Made by a program: the position numbers and the translations under genes
Part shown: positions 8,869-18,805 of the stretch, piece after piece
Layout: every line of letters begins with the position of its first letter
Numbering within the stretch: the first letter of the stretch is position 1
Notes under the pieces: model-generated
Seen by the model: only the letters and a program-made list of their open reading frames with translations
Database searches by the model: none
What the model was told of the DNA's origin: nothing
DNA from: Eubacterium plexicaudatum ASF492
GTDB lineage: Bacteria > Bacillota > Clostridia > Lachnospirales > Lachnospiraceae
Direction: 5' to 3'
Length of the DNA: 64,000 nt
Assembly: GCF_000364225.2 (NCBI RefSeq)
Contig: NZ_AQFT02000001.1
Coordinates: 2,294,001-2,358,000 of the forward strand

Positions 8869-10196
8869 GCTTCCCTTTAATCCGCAATGCCGGCAAATGC
8901 ATCAAGTGCATGCGTTGCGTGCAAATCTGCGACAAAGTCCAGTCCTTAAACATCTGGGATATTATCAATACCGGAAAACGCACAAGCGTCGGCGTATCCA
9001 AAATACGTAAAATCACAGAAGCAGACTGTGCGCTGTGCGGCCAGTGCATTACCCACTGTCCGACCGGCGCGCTGCGTGAACGGGACGACGTACGCAAAGT
9101 TATGGATGCCGTAAACAATCCGGACAAAATCGTAGTGGCGCAGATCGCCCCTGCGGTACGTGCTTCCTGGGGCGAAGGTCTTGGACTTGCACAGCATATG
9201 GCCACAGAAAAACGTATGGCCGCGGCAGCCCGTGCACTTGGGATAGACTATGTATTTGATACGAATTTCAGTGCGGATTTGACCATTATGGAAGAAGCAA
9301 ACGAATTTTTGGAACGCTTTACCCATCGCGACGAATACCGGTGGCCGATGTTTACCTCCTGCTGCCCGGGCTGGGTACGCTTCGTCAAATCTCAGTATCC
9401 GGATATGGTAAAGCACCTGTCCACAGCCAAATCTCCGCAGCAGATGTTCGGCGCGGTCGCCAAGAGTTATTTTGCGGAAAAAATACTGCAGACGGATCCG
9501 GAAAATATTTTCTGCGTCTCCATTATGCCATGTACGGCCAAAAAAGCAGAAGCCGCCCTTCCTAACATCAATGATGCAAATGCCGGACGCGATGTAGATG
9601 CCGTACTGACTACAAGAGAATTTGACCGCATGCTGCGCAGCGAACTGATCACTCCGGCAAATCTGGAAGAAGAAGAATTTGATTCACCGCTTGGAACCGG
9701 ATCCGGCGCAGCCGTTATATTCGGAGCGACCGGAGGCGTTATGGAAGCAGCGCTTCGAACTGCTTACTATGCACTGCACAAGGAAAATCCAAAGCCGGAT
9801 CTGTTTCAAAGTGTGCGCGGTCTTGACGGCATCAAAGAAGCCACCTTTGACATTGCAGGAACAACCATTCGCACCGCTGTCGTACATGGACTTGGAAATA
9901 CAAGGACTTTAATGGAACGGATAAAGGCAAAAGAAGCCGACTATGATTTTGTGGAAGTCATGGCATGTCCGGGCGGCTGCGCAGACGGAGGCGGTCAGCC
10001 GATCATCGAAGGGCAGGAACCGGCAGGAGAACGCGGCGCAAAACTATACGCACTGGATCAAAACAACCCGCTGCGCTTCTCACATGAAAATCCGTCTGTC
10101 ATTGCACTCTATAATAAATATCTGGAAAAACCATTATCCGAAAAAGCACATACACTGCTTCATACGGATCATGAAGGCTGGGAAATGCCGTCTTAA
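8817..10196 (+). pseudogene. hydA: [FeFe]-hydrogenase catalytic subunit lacking its N-terminus
   Basis: About 459 codons of a group A [FeFe]-hydrogenase. Two 4Fe-4S clusters are visible (CIKCMRCVQIC and CALCGQCITHCPTGA). The H-cluster motifs follow: TSCCPGWVRF (L1), IMPCTAKKAEA (L2) and VMACPGGCADGGGQP (L3). All H-cluster Cys are present, so the catalytic domain is intact. The N-terminal 2Fe-2S and His-ligated cluster region and the start codon are missing. The frame opens at INDVPFLQDYEKND directly after a truncated flavoprotein, so a deletion has fused the two genes. Hydrogenases of this kind dispose of reducing equivalents as H2, usually with NADH and ferredoxin. Confidence 0.85.
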
Positions 10197-10212
10197 TCGT
10201 TTCTAAATTTAC

Positions 10213-10251
10213 AAAAACGGATGATTCCATATCTAAGAATCATCCGTTTTT
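10213..10251. terminator. bidirectional rho-independent terminator
   Basis: A perfect 15-bp stem (AAAAACGGATGATTC with its complement) around an 8-9-base loop, ending in TTTTT on both strands. It separates the convergent hydrogenase (plus) and mocA-yqeC (minus) genes. Confidence 0.85.
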
Positions 10252-10260
10252 AGCAAATCA

Positions 10261-11634
10261 TCATAGTTCTCCCATACACACAACATGCCTCTCTCCGGCT
10301 CTCACAAGCATCTGGCCTACACGGCCTGCACGCTCCCACAGCGCAGCATTCAGACATTTATTTAACACTATATAATACGTCCTTTTTCCTACATTTTTAC
10401 GCGTTCCTCTGTCTGAAAGCAATATCTTAGCCATATCCGCTTCCGTCAGCAAATGCTCCTGTGATTTTCCCAGCAGCGCCTTCACCTGTTCGATGCGAAA
10501 ACAGGCTTTGGAAAGTGGCAGGCCCAGCGCATCCATGCCGACCACGCCAATCACAAGATCACTCTCATCCGGAATCACCGGCTCTGTCTCCGAAGGCGCC
10601 TTGCATGGATAATGCTTTGCTCCGTCTGCTTCAATCAGTACAACATCTGCCGCTTCCCTGTAATCTGCCACAGACATGCAGTCTGACATTTGCAGTTTTC
10701 CATGCAAGGCATCCTTACCTGCTGCTACAATTTGATTATTTATTAACAAATGAATCAGCTGTGTATGATTTTTGGCCGTCGGATATCGCTGCGGACACAG
10801 AATATGCGTCGTCGTCGTTACGATCACACGCTTTCCCATATCCGCATAATAAGACGCCAGCAGTTCCATCAGCGTTGTTTTCCCGCCTGCTCCTACAATC
10901 GAAATGACATGTACCGTTTCATTTAAAAACGGAAACTCCCGCACAAGTAAAAGCCTGCTTTCAAACTGCCGCAACGCATCTTTTGTATCCAGATCTTTTA
11001 ATTCCGCGGCCGGCAGTTCGCACAATCCGGTATTTTTTATATGTTTGCGGATGACCTGCCTGCCGCCCGCATCTCCGGTCAGCTGCAGCAGTTCCTGATA
11101 ATAGGCATTCGAAAAAATAACCGGATTGCGTATGTCTGGCGCCCCATCCGACCGATCGAAAACCGCAGACGCTGCGATTCCATAATCATGTGTTCTCCAA
11201 AAATTCAGCAGTTTTTCAAAAGAATCCGCAGAAAATCCCGGCTGATCGGCAACCGCAAACAGACAGGCAGCTGATGCAGACCAAAGCCGACTGTCATCTG
11301 CCGGCGTCCGCTGCAGCAGGCAGGCAAGTCCCAGACGAACGGAACCGGAGATTCCATTCTCCGGTTTCGTATTTTTCACTGCCTGCACATGCGGAAAGTG
11401 TTCTCGGATATCGCTTAAGATCTCTTCATACTGACTTACAACAACCAGACGATTCAGCTTTCGTTCCTGTTGTTTTTTATCCAGCAGTTCCAGCATATAG
11501 CGATACATCGGCTTGTGATCAACCGGATACAGCAGCTTGTTTTCTCCAAAACGAGCGCTGTTTCCTGCCGCAAGCAAGACAGCATCTATTACAGGTACCG
11601 TATGCATCGCATGATGAATATGCATGGCATCCAT
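10261..11634 (-). CDS. MocA-like nucleotidyltransferase fused to YqeC (selenium-dependent hydroxylase maturation)
   Basis: A 457-residue two-domain protein. Residues about 15-205 are a MocA/MobA-type molybdenum cofactor nucleotidyltransferase (VLLAAGNSARFGENKLL, then VADQPGFS and NPVIFS). Residues about 225-457 match YqeC, the accessory protein of selenium-dependent molybdenum hydroxylases, with a P-loop-like VGAGGKTTLME, TTTTHILCP and VLIEADGAKHYPCKAP. Start at 11634 follows AGAGGAG. It lies 29 bp after yqeB in the same operon. The two functions are usually separate genes, so this is a natural Rosetta-stone fusion. It is expected to convert the molybdenum cofactor to the form loaded into the xanthine dehydrogenase upstream. 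Confidence 0.85.
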   Translation of the reverse strand: MDAMHIHHAMHTVPVIDAVLLAAGNSARFGENKLLYPVDHKPMYRYMLELLDKKQQERKLNRLVVVSQYEEILSDIREHFPHVQAVKNTKPENGISGSVRLGLACLLQRTPADDSRLWSASAACLFAVADQPGFSADSFEKLLNFWRTHDYGIAASAVFDRSDGAPDIRNPVIFSNAYYQELLQLTGDAGGRQVIRKHIKNTGLCELPAAELKDLDTKDALRQFESRLLLVREFPFLNETVHVISIVGAGGKTTLMELLASYYADMGKRVIVTTTTHILCPQRYPTAKNHTQLIHLLINNQIVAAGKDALHGKLQMSDCMSVADYREAADVVLIEADGAKHYPCKAPSETEPVIPDESDLVIGVVGMDALGLPLSKACFRIEQVKALLGKSQEHLLTEADMAKILLSDRGTRKNVGKRTYYIVLNKCLNAALWERAGRVGQMLVRAGERHVVCMGEL

Positions 11635-11663
11635 GTAAAACTCCTCTCTATTTCAACACAACT

Positions 11664-12497
11664 CTATTTCAGCACATCCGCGGCTTCCCGATTCGTTCCA
11701 TATGCCTTCGAAATCTCATGTTTTACAATCACTTCCAAGACACCGCCTGCAATGCACCTTGCCTTGTCTGAGATTGTTGTACAATTATCCTTTTCTTCGA
11801 TTCTCGGATCAATGTCTGCGATTTTCAGTCCTTTTTCCACTGCAAAACCATCCCGTATCATTCCCCGCAGCACACCGTCCAGAGCAGCCGTTACCGGAAT
11901 GCCGTTTTCTCCGATGACAGCCAGCGTCTGCCCTTTTTTCACAACGCTGCCAATCGCGGTCCGTACCCGGATGGTTCCGGCTGCCGGCGCATGAATGACA
12001 CGCTGGGCGCCATATCCTGCGATCATGCCGGGCACTCCCGTATTCGGCAGAGCGCTCCCCTTTTCCAAAACTCTTCCAAGCCGATGCCCACGTTTTGTTT
12101 CTATTACATAATCCACATCGCTGCCGGCGCAAAAACCAGGTCCCAAAGCAATCGTAAGCGGAGCCATATCTTTTGAGGTTCCAAGATTCTTTTTTGCAAG
12201 AATGGCATCGATCACTGCTTTTGGCCGCATCTTTTTGATCATGCTTCCATCCGGATCTACGATCAGCGGTATTTCATGCGCTTCCCACGCCTTTATACAC
12301 TGTTGCGTTGTATGCACCAGTCGGCACAGCACATGTTCCACCTGACAGGTTCCGTCATAAACCGCTTCGCTGAACGACACACTCCTGCGAATGGCTGTCG
12401 GCCGGTCCGTTTCCAGTATGAGTACGTGATAGCCGCACGCATGCAGCTTATAGATCGTTCCCGTTGCAAGATCTCCGCCGCCACGAACTATAATCAT
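11664..12497 (-). CDS. yqeB: YqeB, selenium-dependent molybdenum hydroxylase system protein
   Basis: A 277-residue protein starting MIIVRGGGDLATG, the hallmark of the EF2563/YqeB family that co-occurs with YqeC, SelD and selenium-dependent molybdenum hydroxylases. A C-terminal biotinyl-lipoyl-like segment (RVIHAPAAGTIRV, GQTLAVIGENGIPV) is present, as usual. AGGAGG lies 8 bases before the ATG. Its exact reaction is unknown; the family is inferred to help put labile selenium on the molybdenum cofactor. It is intact, unlike the hydroxylase upstream. Confidence 0.85.
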   Translation of the reverse strand: MIIVRGGGDLATGTIYKLHACGYHVLILETDRPTAIRRSVSFSEAVYDGTCQVEHVLCRLVHTTQQCIKAWEAHEIPLIVDPDGSMIKKMRPKAVIDAILAKKNLGTSKDMAPLTIALGPGFCAGSDVDYVIETKRGHRLGRVLEKGSALPNTGVPGMIAGYGAQRVIHAPAAGTIRVRTAIGSVVKKGQTLAVIGENGIPVTAALDGVLRGMIRDGFAVEKGLKIADIDPRIEEKDNCTTISDKARCIAGGVLEVIVKHEISKAYGTNREAADVLK

Positions 12498-13655
12498 GCA
12501 AATGCCTCCTATTTTTTAATATACCACGAACATCAAAAATCGCATGCTTCGGACATTTTACAAGACACATGCCGCAGGATAAGCAAAACTCTTCCCATAT
12601 CTGCGCACATCCGTCCTCAATGACAATTGCGTCGGCAGGACAGTTTTTCACACACAGGCCGCATGCGATACAGCCGCCGGCATCTTTTCCGGCCTCCTGC
12701 CCCTCGTCCCGCTTAGAGCCATGTACGACAAACGGTACGCTGTATTCCATACGTTCCTTTTTCCTGTTCTCATACGGTGTACGTTCCAGTGGCAGACGTG
12801 TACGATATTGCCCGTCATAACGGTAATAAGCGCCTGCAATTGCCGGTGCGGTAGGAATCGACGTAATCTCCCCGATGCCGATCGCGCCGCCTGCAACCGT
12901 AAGTCCCGGCTTTTCTACAATAATGCTCTGTACATCCGGCGTTTCATGCGCCCGAAACAGGCCAAGCGTACCGAATTTGGACATCGGAACGCAGTCTTTT
13001 AACGCATACCTTTCGGTCAGAGCATACCCCATCGACATCACAACGCCGCCTTCAATCTGCCCTTCTACCGACAGCGGATTGACCGCTTTTCCAACATCGT
13101 GTGCAGCTGCGATTTTTCAATACGTCCTTCTTCATTTAAGGCGCACACCTGTGTCGCATATCCATACGCCACATGCGATACCGGGTTCGGAACGTCCGCA
13201 CCCAGGCGGTCTGTCTTGGCCAGATATTCGCCGTAGTACTCTTTTCCTTCCAGCTCCTGGAGCGAATGCTGTTTCGCATCTTCCCGGAACCGTTCGCAGG
13301 CACGCCGTACCGCCTCTCCGGTAATAAGCGTCTGTCTGGAACCGGATGTCGTGCCGGAATCCGGCGCATTGATCGTATTTGCCGCTTCATATACGATCTG
13401 GTCCCTGCGAAGTCCTGTCGCTTCTGCGGTAACCTGTACAAGTACCGTTCCCAGTCCCTGCCCGATACTGGAAGCGCCGGAACGGATATGTAATTTGCCA
13501 TCCACAACCTTTAATACGGCACGTCCGAAGTCAGGAAGTCCCACGCCGACACCCGCATTTTTCATCGCACAGGCAATGCCTGCATATTTACTGCCTTCAA
13601 AAATATCTTTGACCGCTTCGAGCGTTTCCGCCAATCCGGTTGACGCATCTACTGT
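12448..13655 (-). pseudogene. C-terminal part of selenium-dependent xanthine dehydrogenase with a 4Fe-4S tail
   Basis: Only the last half of a molybdopterin hydroxylase large subunit remains. Readable segments include SGASSIGQGLGTVLVQV, PDSGTTSGSRQT (molybdenum-cofactor region) and TVAGGAIGIGEITS. The N-terminal ferredoxin and first molybdenum domain are gone; the frame opens at about 13655 immediately after the end of RidA, a deletion junction. A one-base loss in the A-run near 13112 breaks the frame; restoring it gives IEKIAAAHDVGKAVNP. After the usual end, the frame continues into a two-cluster ferredoxin module (CIACGLCVKNCP and CLSCGMCLVKCP). The absent stop near 12512 is explained by one missing A. 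Confidence 0.75.
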
Positions 13656-14031
13656 TTAACGCTACAACCTCAATTTCTACCAACGCGCCCTGCGGAAGAG
13701 CCGCCACCTCAAAAGCAGACCGCGCCGGATAGTTTCCTTCCGTAAAAAACGTTTTGTAAACGTCATTCATCTTTGCAAAATCTGCAATATCGTTCAGATA
13801 TACCGTCGTCTTCACGACATGATCCATGCTGCTTCCGCAGGATTCCAGAATCGCCTTTACATTTTCAAGCGACTGTCTGGTCTGTCCTTCGATATCCGCC
13901 GCCACAATTTTTCCTTCCGATGGTACGATTGGCAGCTGTCCCGAAAGAAACAGCAGATTGCCCGCATCAATTCCCTGTGCATATGGTCCGATTGCTTTCG
14001 GCGCCTGTTCCGTATTTAATCTTGTTTTCAT
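13597..14031 (-). CDS. ridA: RidA family enamine/imine deaminase
   Basis: A RidA (YjgF/YER057c) protein of about 125 residues that hydrolyses reactive enamines and imines from amino-acid metabolism. Family signatures are APKAIGPYAQGI at the start and YPARSAFEVAALPQGALVEIE near the end, including the conserved Arg. Start 14031 is chosen because GGAGG precedes it by 7 bases. The natural end is at about VVAL. The following residues to the stop at 13597 come from the xanthine dehydrogenase deletion junction, so the C-terminus carries about 17-19 foreign residues. Neighbours suggest a role in purine or amine breakdown. Confidence 0.85.
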   Translation of the reverse strand: MKTRLNTEQAPKAIGPYAQGIDAGNLLFLSGQLPIVPSEGKIVAADIEGQTRQSLENVKAILESCGSSMDHVVKTTVYLNDIADFAKMNDVYKTFFTEGNYPARSAFEVAALPQGALVEIEVVALNSRCVNRIGGNARSGQRYF

Positions 14032-14133
14032 TTTATAACCTCCACGTTTTTTTTGAAATAATGTATGAACCGGTTGAATTTTCCATATCTGCATGCGATA
14101 ATAATAAAAGCCGAAACAGAAAGGAAGATGATC

Positions 14134-14844
14134 ATGACACCAGATATGTTACAGCAGTACTCTGTGATTGTACAGTTTCTAGGAAAAACACTTGGACCCG
14201 ATTATGAGATCGTTCTCCATGATCTACGTCCCGACCATAACCAGATTGTTGCAATCGCAAACAACCACATCAGCGGCCGGAACATCGGCAGTCCGCTGAC
14301 AAATGCCTCGTTAAAAATGCTGATTGATAAGGCGTATGAAACAGACGATTTTTTATGCAACTACAAAGGAATCGCTGAAAACGGACATCTGCTGCGCTCT
14401 TCTACGATGTTTATCAAAGATACGCAGGGCAATCCTGTCGGTCTGTTATGCATTAATTTTGATGACAGCCGCTTTTTAGACATGCACGATGTGCTGCTGT
14501 CCATAATTCATCCGAAAGAGTATATCGAAGCACGTCCTTTTATGAAAAAATCAGCTCCTGGCAGCCAGCCGGTTGTACCGTCAGATTCGGAGCAGTCAGC
14601 CATAACGGAAAACTTTTCCATGGATATCCCGTCGCTCATGCATAAAATGTTTGCCGATGCCACAGTCGCCATGCCGACACCGGCCGACCGACTCAATCAG
14701 CAGGAAAAGAAAGACATCATTGAAAAACTTCATAAACAGGGACTGTTCCAGCTCAAAGGCGCCATTACGTTTGTGGCCGAACAATTCGCGTGTTCTTCCG
14801 CAACGATCTACCGTTACTTAAGCGAACTAAAACTAAGCAGCTGA
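14134..14844 (+). CDS. YheO/DauR-type PAS-HTH transcriptional regulator
   Basis: About 236 residues. The N-terminal half is a YheO-like PAS domain (FLGKTLGPDYEIVLHDL, NHISGRNIGSPLT, GLLCINFDD). The C-terminal half has an HTH of the DauR type (LHKQGLFQLKGAITFVAE, ACSSATIYRYLSEL). The ATG at 14134 sits 8 bases after AAGGAAG; an ATG two codons earlier is closer than ideal. It is divergent from ridA, suggesting control of the ridA-xanthine dehydrogenase operon by a small ligand. Its 3' end abuts a deletion that removed the end of the convergent ssnA. Confidence 0.85.
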   Translation: MTPDMLQQYSVIVQFLGKTLGPDYEIVLHDLRPDHNQIVAIANNHISGRNIGSPLTNASLKMLIDKAYETDDFLCNYKGIAENGHLLRSSTMFIKDTQGNPVGLLCINFDDSRFLDMHDVLLSIIHPKEYIEARPFMKKSAPGSQPVVPSDSEQSAITENFSMDIPSLMHKMFADATVAMPTPADRLNQQEKKDIIEKLHKQGLFQLKGAITFVAEQFACSSATIYRYLSELKLSS

Positions 14845-15636
14845 TGACTGTCCGATAAAAGCACCGGCCGGTACAGCGTAGCTGCGTCGGCGGGTCATAA
14901 TCTACTACGATCACATCCGCTGCCGCACCTTCTTTTAACACGCCAAGCGGTGTTTTAAAATAACGGTTTGCAATCCGGGCATTGTTTTCAAACAGCATCT
15001 TCGGCACTTCCGTCCATGCCTCATTTGCATCACACAAATGATGTTTGTGCAGTACGTTTGCCACCTTGAATGATTCCGTCATATCGTGCGTATAACCGTC
15101 CGTTCCCAGTCCGGTTAAAATACCGCGCCTTACAAGCTCCATCGTAGGCGGACATCCGCAGGCATTTCCCATATTGGACTCCGGATTGTGCACAACTTTG
15201 CGGCATCCGCAATTGCAAACAGGCTACCTTTAATCTGTCCAAAGCTTGCGTGATGGTCAAAAATGGTCGTCACGCCGTTGCGAATGCAGGAAATCATCGT
15301 ATCCATCGCACTGTATTTTGTCTGCTCCGTTGTCAGATGGCGGTCAATGATCCACCACTGTCCGTCTAAAATGTCCAAAAAGCCTTTTGGATTGTATCCT
15401 TTGATACTGAGCCCTCTTGCCATTGCACTGTATATATGCTCATGTGTATTGATAAACGCCGGCATAATAACGCCGCCCTTTGCATCAATAAATTCCGCAT
15501 GTTGATATGTATCCTTTATGTTCTCCGTCTTATCGACCGCAACGATCCTGGTCCCTTCGATCGCTACCGCGCCGTTTTCGATATACGCCTGATTTTCGTC
15601 TCTTGTAAACAGCTTTCCGTTTCCGATTACTAACAT
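14765..15636 (-). pseudogene. ssnA: SsnA-type amidohydrolase, internally deleted
   Basis: SsnA is a metal-dependent amidohydrolase linked to selenium/purine loci. The N-terminus is good (MPAFINTHEHIYSAMARG gives the HxH metal site; ATG at 15636 after GGAAGGAG). At about 15195 the sequence jumps from FAIADAAK to VHNPESNMGNACG, removing roughly 150-200 residues and shifting frame. The C-terminal metal-site region continues to DPPTQL near 14885. The end is then lost and the frame reads antisense into the YheO-like gene. The start overlaps the stop of the permease remnant upstream. Non-functional as sequenced. Confidence 0.75.
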
Positions 15637-15740
15637 CAGCCTGCTCCTTCCTTTTTCATAATTTCAATTGCCCGGTCTTCCTGTCCTTTCGGAAGCACCA
15701 GATTTAAAATAATGGCAACAATTGTCGCAAGCACAACCGG
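15636..15740 (-). pseudogene. C-terminal remnant of an NCS2 xanthine/uracil permease
   Basis: An in-frame stretch of 34 codons (starting PVVLATIVAIILNLVLPKG) resembles the last membrane helix and tail of nucleobase permeases. Its stop overlaps the ATG of ssnA. It is joined at 15740 to the truncated yedE gene. A purine permease fits the xanthine dehydrogenase/SsnA context. The assignment rests on a short segment. Confidence 0.5.
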
Positions 15741-16533
15741 TGACCGGCCAGACCCGGCATAAAATAAACGCCTGACGTACATGCGCTCAATACAAGGTTG
15801 CACAAACATGCACTGACAAAAACTGCGACAAATCCAAACAGCAGCTTGGATTCCCGAAAAAGCGCCAGATCACGGATCCCGCCTACCATACACATTCTGG
15901 TACGCTGCGCCAGCGCGCCTACGATCAGTCCCGCTGCCAGGCTAATCCAAACCGCCGCATGCTTTGCACCCGGCCCTGCATCCGCTTCGGTAAACTGCAG
16001 CAGAAAAGGAGCCGCTGTCAAAAGCAGCAATACAACTGCCTGCATGCCCACAAACAGCCTTCCTTCCAAAACCGGCAGCCGATAAGTACGTCCCAGCGAA
16101 TATCCCCGATTGAGAAAAATACACCGGCCAAAATTCCACAGACAAAACCGACAATACCAAACAACGCGTTCCAATCACCGCCTGCAAGGCGTAAAATCAT
16201 GCGAAACGGACACCCAAGAAACATCAGGCAGCCGATCATTACAAAAAAACCGATCACAAAACGGGTCAATGGCGCGCTTCCGCCTGTGGAAACCAGTTCT
16301 CTGCGGCAAAACGCAATCAAAAAGCTGCCCAGCACAAGACCTGCAATTTCCGGACGGGCGTACTGCACGGCAGCCGCCGCGTGCAGTCCCATCGCCCCGG
16401 CCGTATCACGCAGAAAACAGGCAATGCAAAATCCCATATTTGCCGGATTGCCAAATAATACAAGCAGCGCCGAAATCACACCAATCATCAGGCCGGCGCA
16501 GATAATCTGAACCTTCTCTCTCTTAAAATCCAT
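15741..16533 (-). pseudogene. yedE: YedE-type selenium transporter, frameshifted and 3'-truncated
   Basis: A polytopic membrane protein of the YeeE/YedE family linked to selenium metabolism. Motifs are GNPANMGFCIACFLRDTAG, FLGCPFRMILRLAGGDWNA and QRTRMCMVGGIRD, the Cys-containing repeats of the family. AAAGGAG lies 8 bases before the ATG at 16533. One base is missing from the A-run at 16115-16119; restoring it gives AGVFFLNRGYSLGR. The C-terminal helices after FMPGLAG are deleted, and the sequence continues as a permease tail. It is divergent from the cysteine desulfurase-like gene. Confidence 0.8.
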
Positions 16534-16661
16534 TGTTATACTCCTTTTCTCCTTTATGGCTTGATTTTTTACCGTTATTATAATATTATTTTTTATAACA
16601 ATTTTTTATTATAATAACTTTTTATTATAATAGAGTATACCATGAAACAGATGCAAAATCC

Positions 16662-16701
16662 AATTCCAATTATTAATGATATGTGATAATTAATTGGAAT
16701 T
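16662..16701. promoter_or_regulatory. inverted repeat, candidate LysR operator
   Basis: AATTCCAATTA and TAATTGGAATT are exact 11-base complements separated by 18 bases, in the divergent region between yedE and the desulfurase-LysR operon. An interrupted dyad in a divergent promoter beside a LysR gene is the usual arrangement for LysR control of both directions. Tandem TTATTATAA elements lie just beside it (16600-16632) and probably belong to the promoters. Confidence 0.5.
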
Positions 16702-16744
16702 ATTAATAACTCTATGATATGATAAGAAAAAAACAGGAGTACTT

Positions 16745-17892
16745 ATGAAAGAAATTTACTTTGACAATGCCAGCACCACATTTCCCAAACCGCGCTGTGT
16801 TGCAGATACCATATACCGCTTTCTGACGGAAGAAGGCAGCAATATCAACCGCGGCGGTTATGGAAAGGCTTACCGGACAGCCGAAACCGTATATGAAACG
16901 CGTCAGCTGCTGTGCGACATGTTTGGAGGTACGGACTGTAAGAATGTTGTTTTCACGAAAAACGCTACGGAAAGCCTGAATATTCTTCTCAAAGGTTTTT
17001 GCGCCCTGGCGACCATGTCCTTGTATCCGCCATGGAACATAATGCCGTTATGCGTCCCCTTGTACAGCTCGCAGAAGATGGCATTTCTTTTTCACGGATT
17101 CCCTGCTCCCCGGACGGACAGCTGCAATTTGATCAAATGGAAAAACTGCTGACTCCCAGGACACGGGCGGTCGTCCTGACACACGCCAGCAACGTCTGCG
17201 GCACACTGCTGCCCCTTCCTGAAACCGGAGCCTTTTGCGTCGAACATGGACTGCGTTTTTTTGTCGACGGTTCGCAGACCGCAGGCGTATGGCCCATTCA
17301 TATGGAAAAAATGCATATAGACGCCCTCGCCTTTACCGGACACAAAGGGTTATTAGGCCCGCAGGGCATCGGCGGCTTCCTGCTGCGTGAAGATATGATT
17401 GATCGGATCCGACCTTTACTTTCCGGCGGCACCGGCAGCATCAGCCACACGGAAGAAGTTCCTGCCTTTATGCCGGACCGATTTGAACCGGGCACGATGA
17501 ACCTGCCTGGCATCGCAGGTCTTTACGCCGCACTGTGCTGGATTCAAGAAACAGGCATGGACCGTATACGCACACACGAACTGGCTTTAACGGAACGCTT
17601 TCTCACAGGCGTCCATAGCATTCCGAATCTGCGTATTATCGGAAAAAAAGACTGCAAAGGCCGTACAGGCGTCGTATCCCTGCAGACGACAGACAAAGAT
17701 CCGGCGCAGACAGCCTTTGCACTTGACGACGAATACGGCATTATGACACGTACCGGGCTGCACTGCGCACCCTTTGCCCACAAAACACTTGGCACCTTTC
17801 CGTCCGGAACAATACGCTTTTCTTTCGGATGGTGGAACACACAAGCAGAAATTGATACCGCCTTACAGGCACTGTCAGATATTTTAAAATAA
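16745..17892 (+). CDS. cysteine desulfurase/selenocysteine lyase-like aminotransferase (one frameshift)
   Basis: A class V PLP enzyme of about 382 residues (IYFDNASTTFPKP, NRGGYGKAYRTAE, FTKNATESLN). The PLP-lysine region reads ALAFTGHKGLLGPQGIGG. The C-terminal part has LHCAPFAHKTLGT, with the Cys expected to carry persulfide or selenide. GGAGT precedes the ATG. One T is missing from the run at 16996-17000; restoring it gives KGFLRPGDHVLVSAMEHN. In this locus it probably mobilises sulfur or selenium for the molybdenum hydroxylase. It forms an operon with the LysR gene 10 bp downstream. Confidence 0.85.
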
Positions 17893-17902
17893 GGATACGA
17901 TT

Positions 17903-18805
17903 ATGGATTTTAAACAACTGCAATCTTTTATCGCCGTCGTAGAATGCAAGAGTTTTACACAGGCTGCAAAAAAACTCTATTTATCCCAGCCTTCTATCAG
18001 CACACACATACAAAAACTGGAAGAAGAACTGCACTCCCGGCTTATTATACGCACGACCAAAAGCATCGAGGTCACACCGCGCTGTCTGGAGCTGTATGAT
18101 TGCGCCTGTGAAATAACGAAACGGTGGAAAAACCTGCTGAAACATTGGGATAATGAAACCGGCAACATGATTCGCCTGGGCGCTTCGACCATTCCATCCG
18201 CCTATATTTTGCCGGAACTGCTGTCTGCCTATGGAAACACCCATCCCGGTACCTGTTTTTCCATTCATCAGAGCAACAGTCAGGATATTATCAGCAAGCT
18301 GCTGCAAGGTGATTTTGACATCGGGCTGATCGGCATGCAAACGGACAGCAGCGCTCTGCACTGCATTCCTTTTTATGAAGATCGTATGGTCATCATTACA
18401 CCGGTCAACGAATATTTCCTTGCTCTAAAGCAGCAGGGAACTTTTCCGCCAAAAGCTCTGCTACACACCCCTGTTATTCTGCGTGAGCAGCAAAGCGGCA
18501 GTAAGAAAAGCGCCGAACGCTTTTTAGAAAGTATCAACATACACGAAGAAGACCTGCTGGTAGCCGCCCGCATCAATGATCAGGAAGCCATTAAAAACCT
18601 TGTAGCCCAGGGGCTTGGCATATCCATCCTGTCAGAACGGGCGGCAAGAAACTGTGAACGGGAAAACCGTGCGCTGCTGTTTGAACTTCCAAAAGACTCC
18701 GCCAGACGCAGCCTTTATCTGATTTACCCCAAAAACTACCTTCCCAATCCATGCCTGCAGGAATTTATAGACTATATTTTGCAATTTTACAGCGGTTTAC
18801 ACTAA
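17903..18805 (+). CDS. LysR family regulator, selenium-metabolism type
   Basis: A 300-residue LysR regulator. The HTH is at residues 1-60 (FKQLQSFIAVVECKSFTQAAK, split here as FKQLQSFIAVVE and SFTQAAKKLYLSQPSIS), followed by a periplasmic-binding-like effector domain (GDFDIGLIGMQ). Start ATG follows AAGGAT. LysR proteins of this subtype occur beside selenium genes (yedE, desulfurase, selD). Likely target is the divergent promoter at 16534-16744. The 3' end overlaps the convergent HAD gene by 9 bases. Confidence 0.88.
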   Translation: MDFKQLQSFIAVVECKSFTQAAKKLYLSQPSISTHIQKLEEELHSRLIIRTTKSIEVTPRCLELYDCACEITKRWKNLLKHWDNETGNMIRLGASTIPSAYILPELLSAYGNTHPGTCFSIHQSNSQDIISKLLQGDFDIGLIGMQTDSSALHCIPFYEDRMVIITPVNEYFLALKQQGTFPPKALLHTPVILREQQSGSKKSAERFLESINIHEEDLLVAARINDQEAIKNLVAQGLGISILSERAARNCERENRALLFELPKDSARRSLYLIYPKNYLPNPCLQEFIDYILQFYSGLH

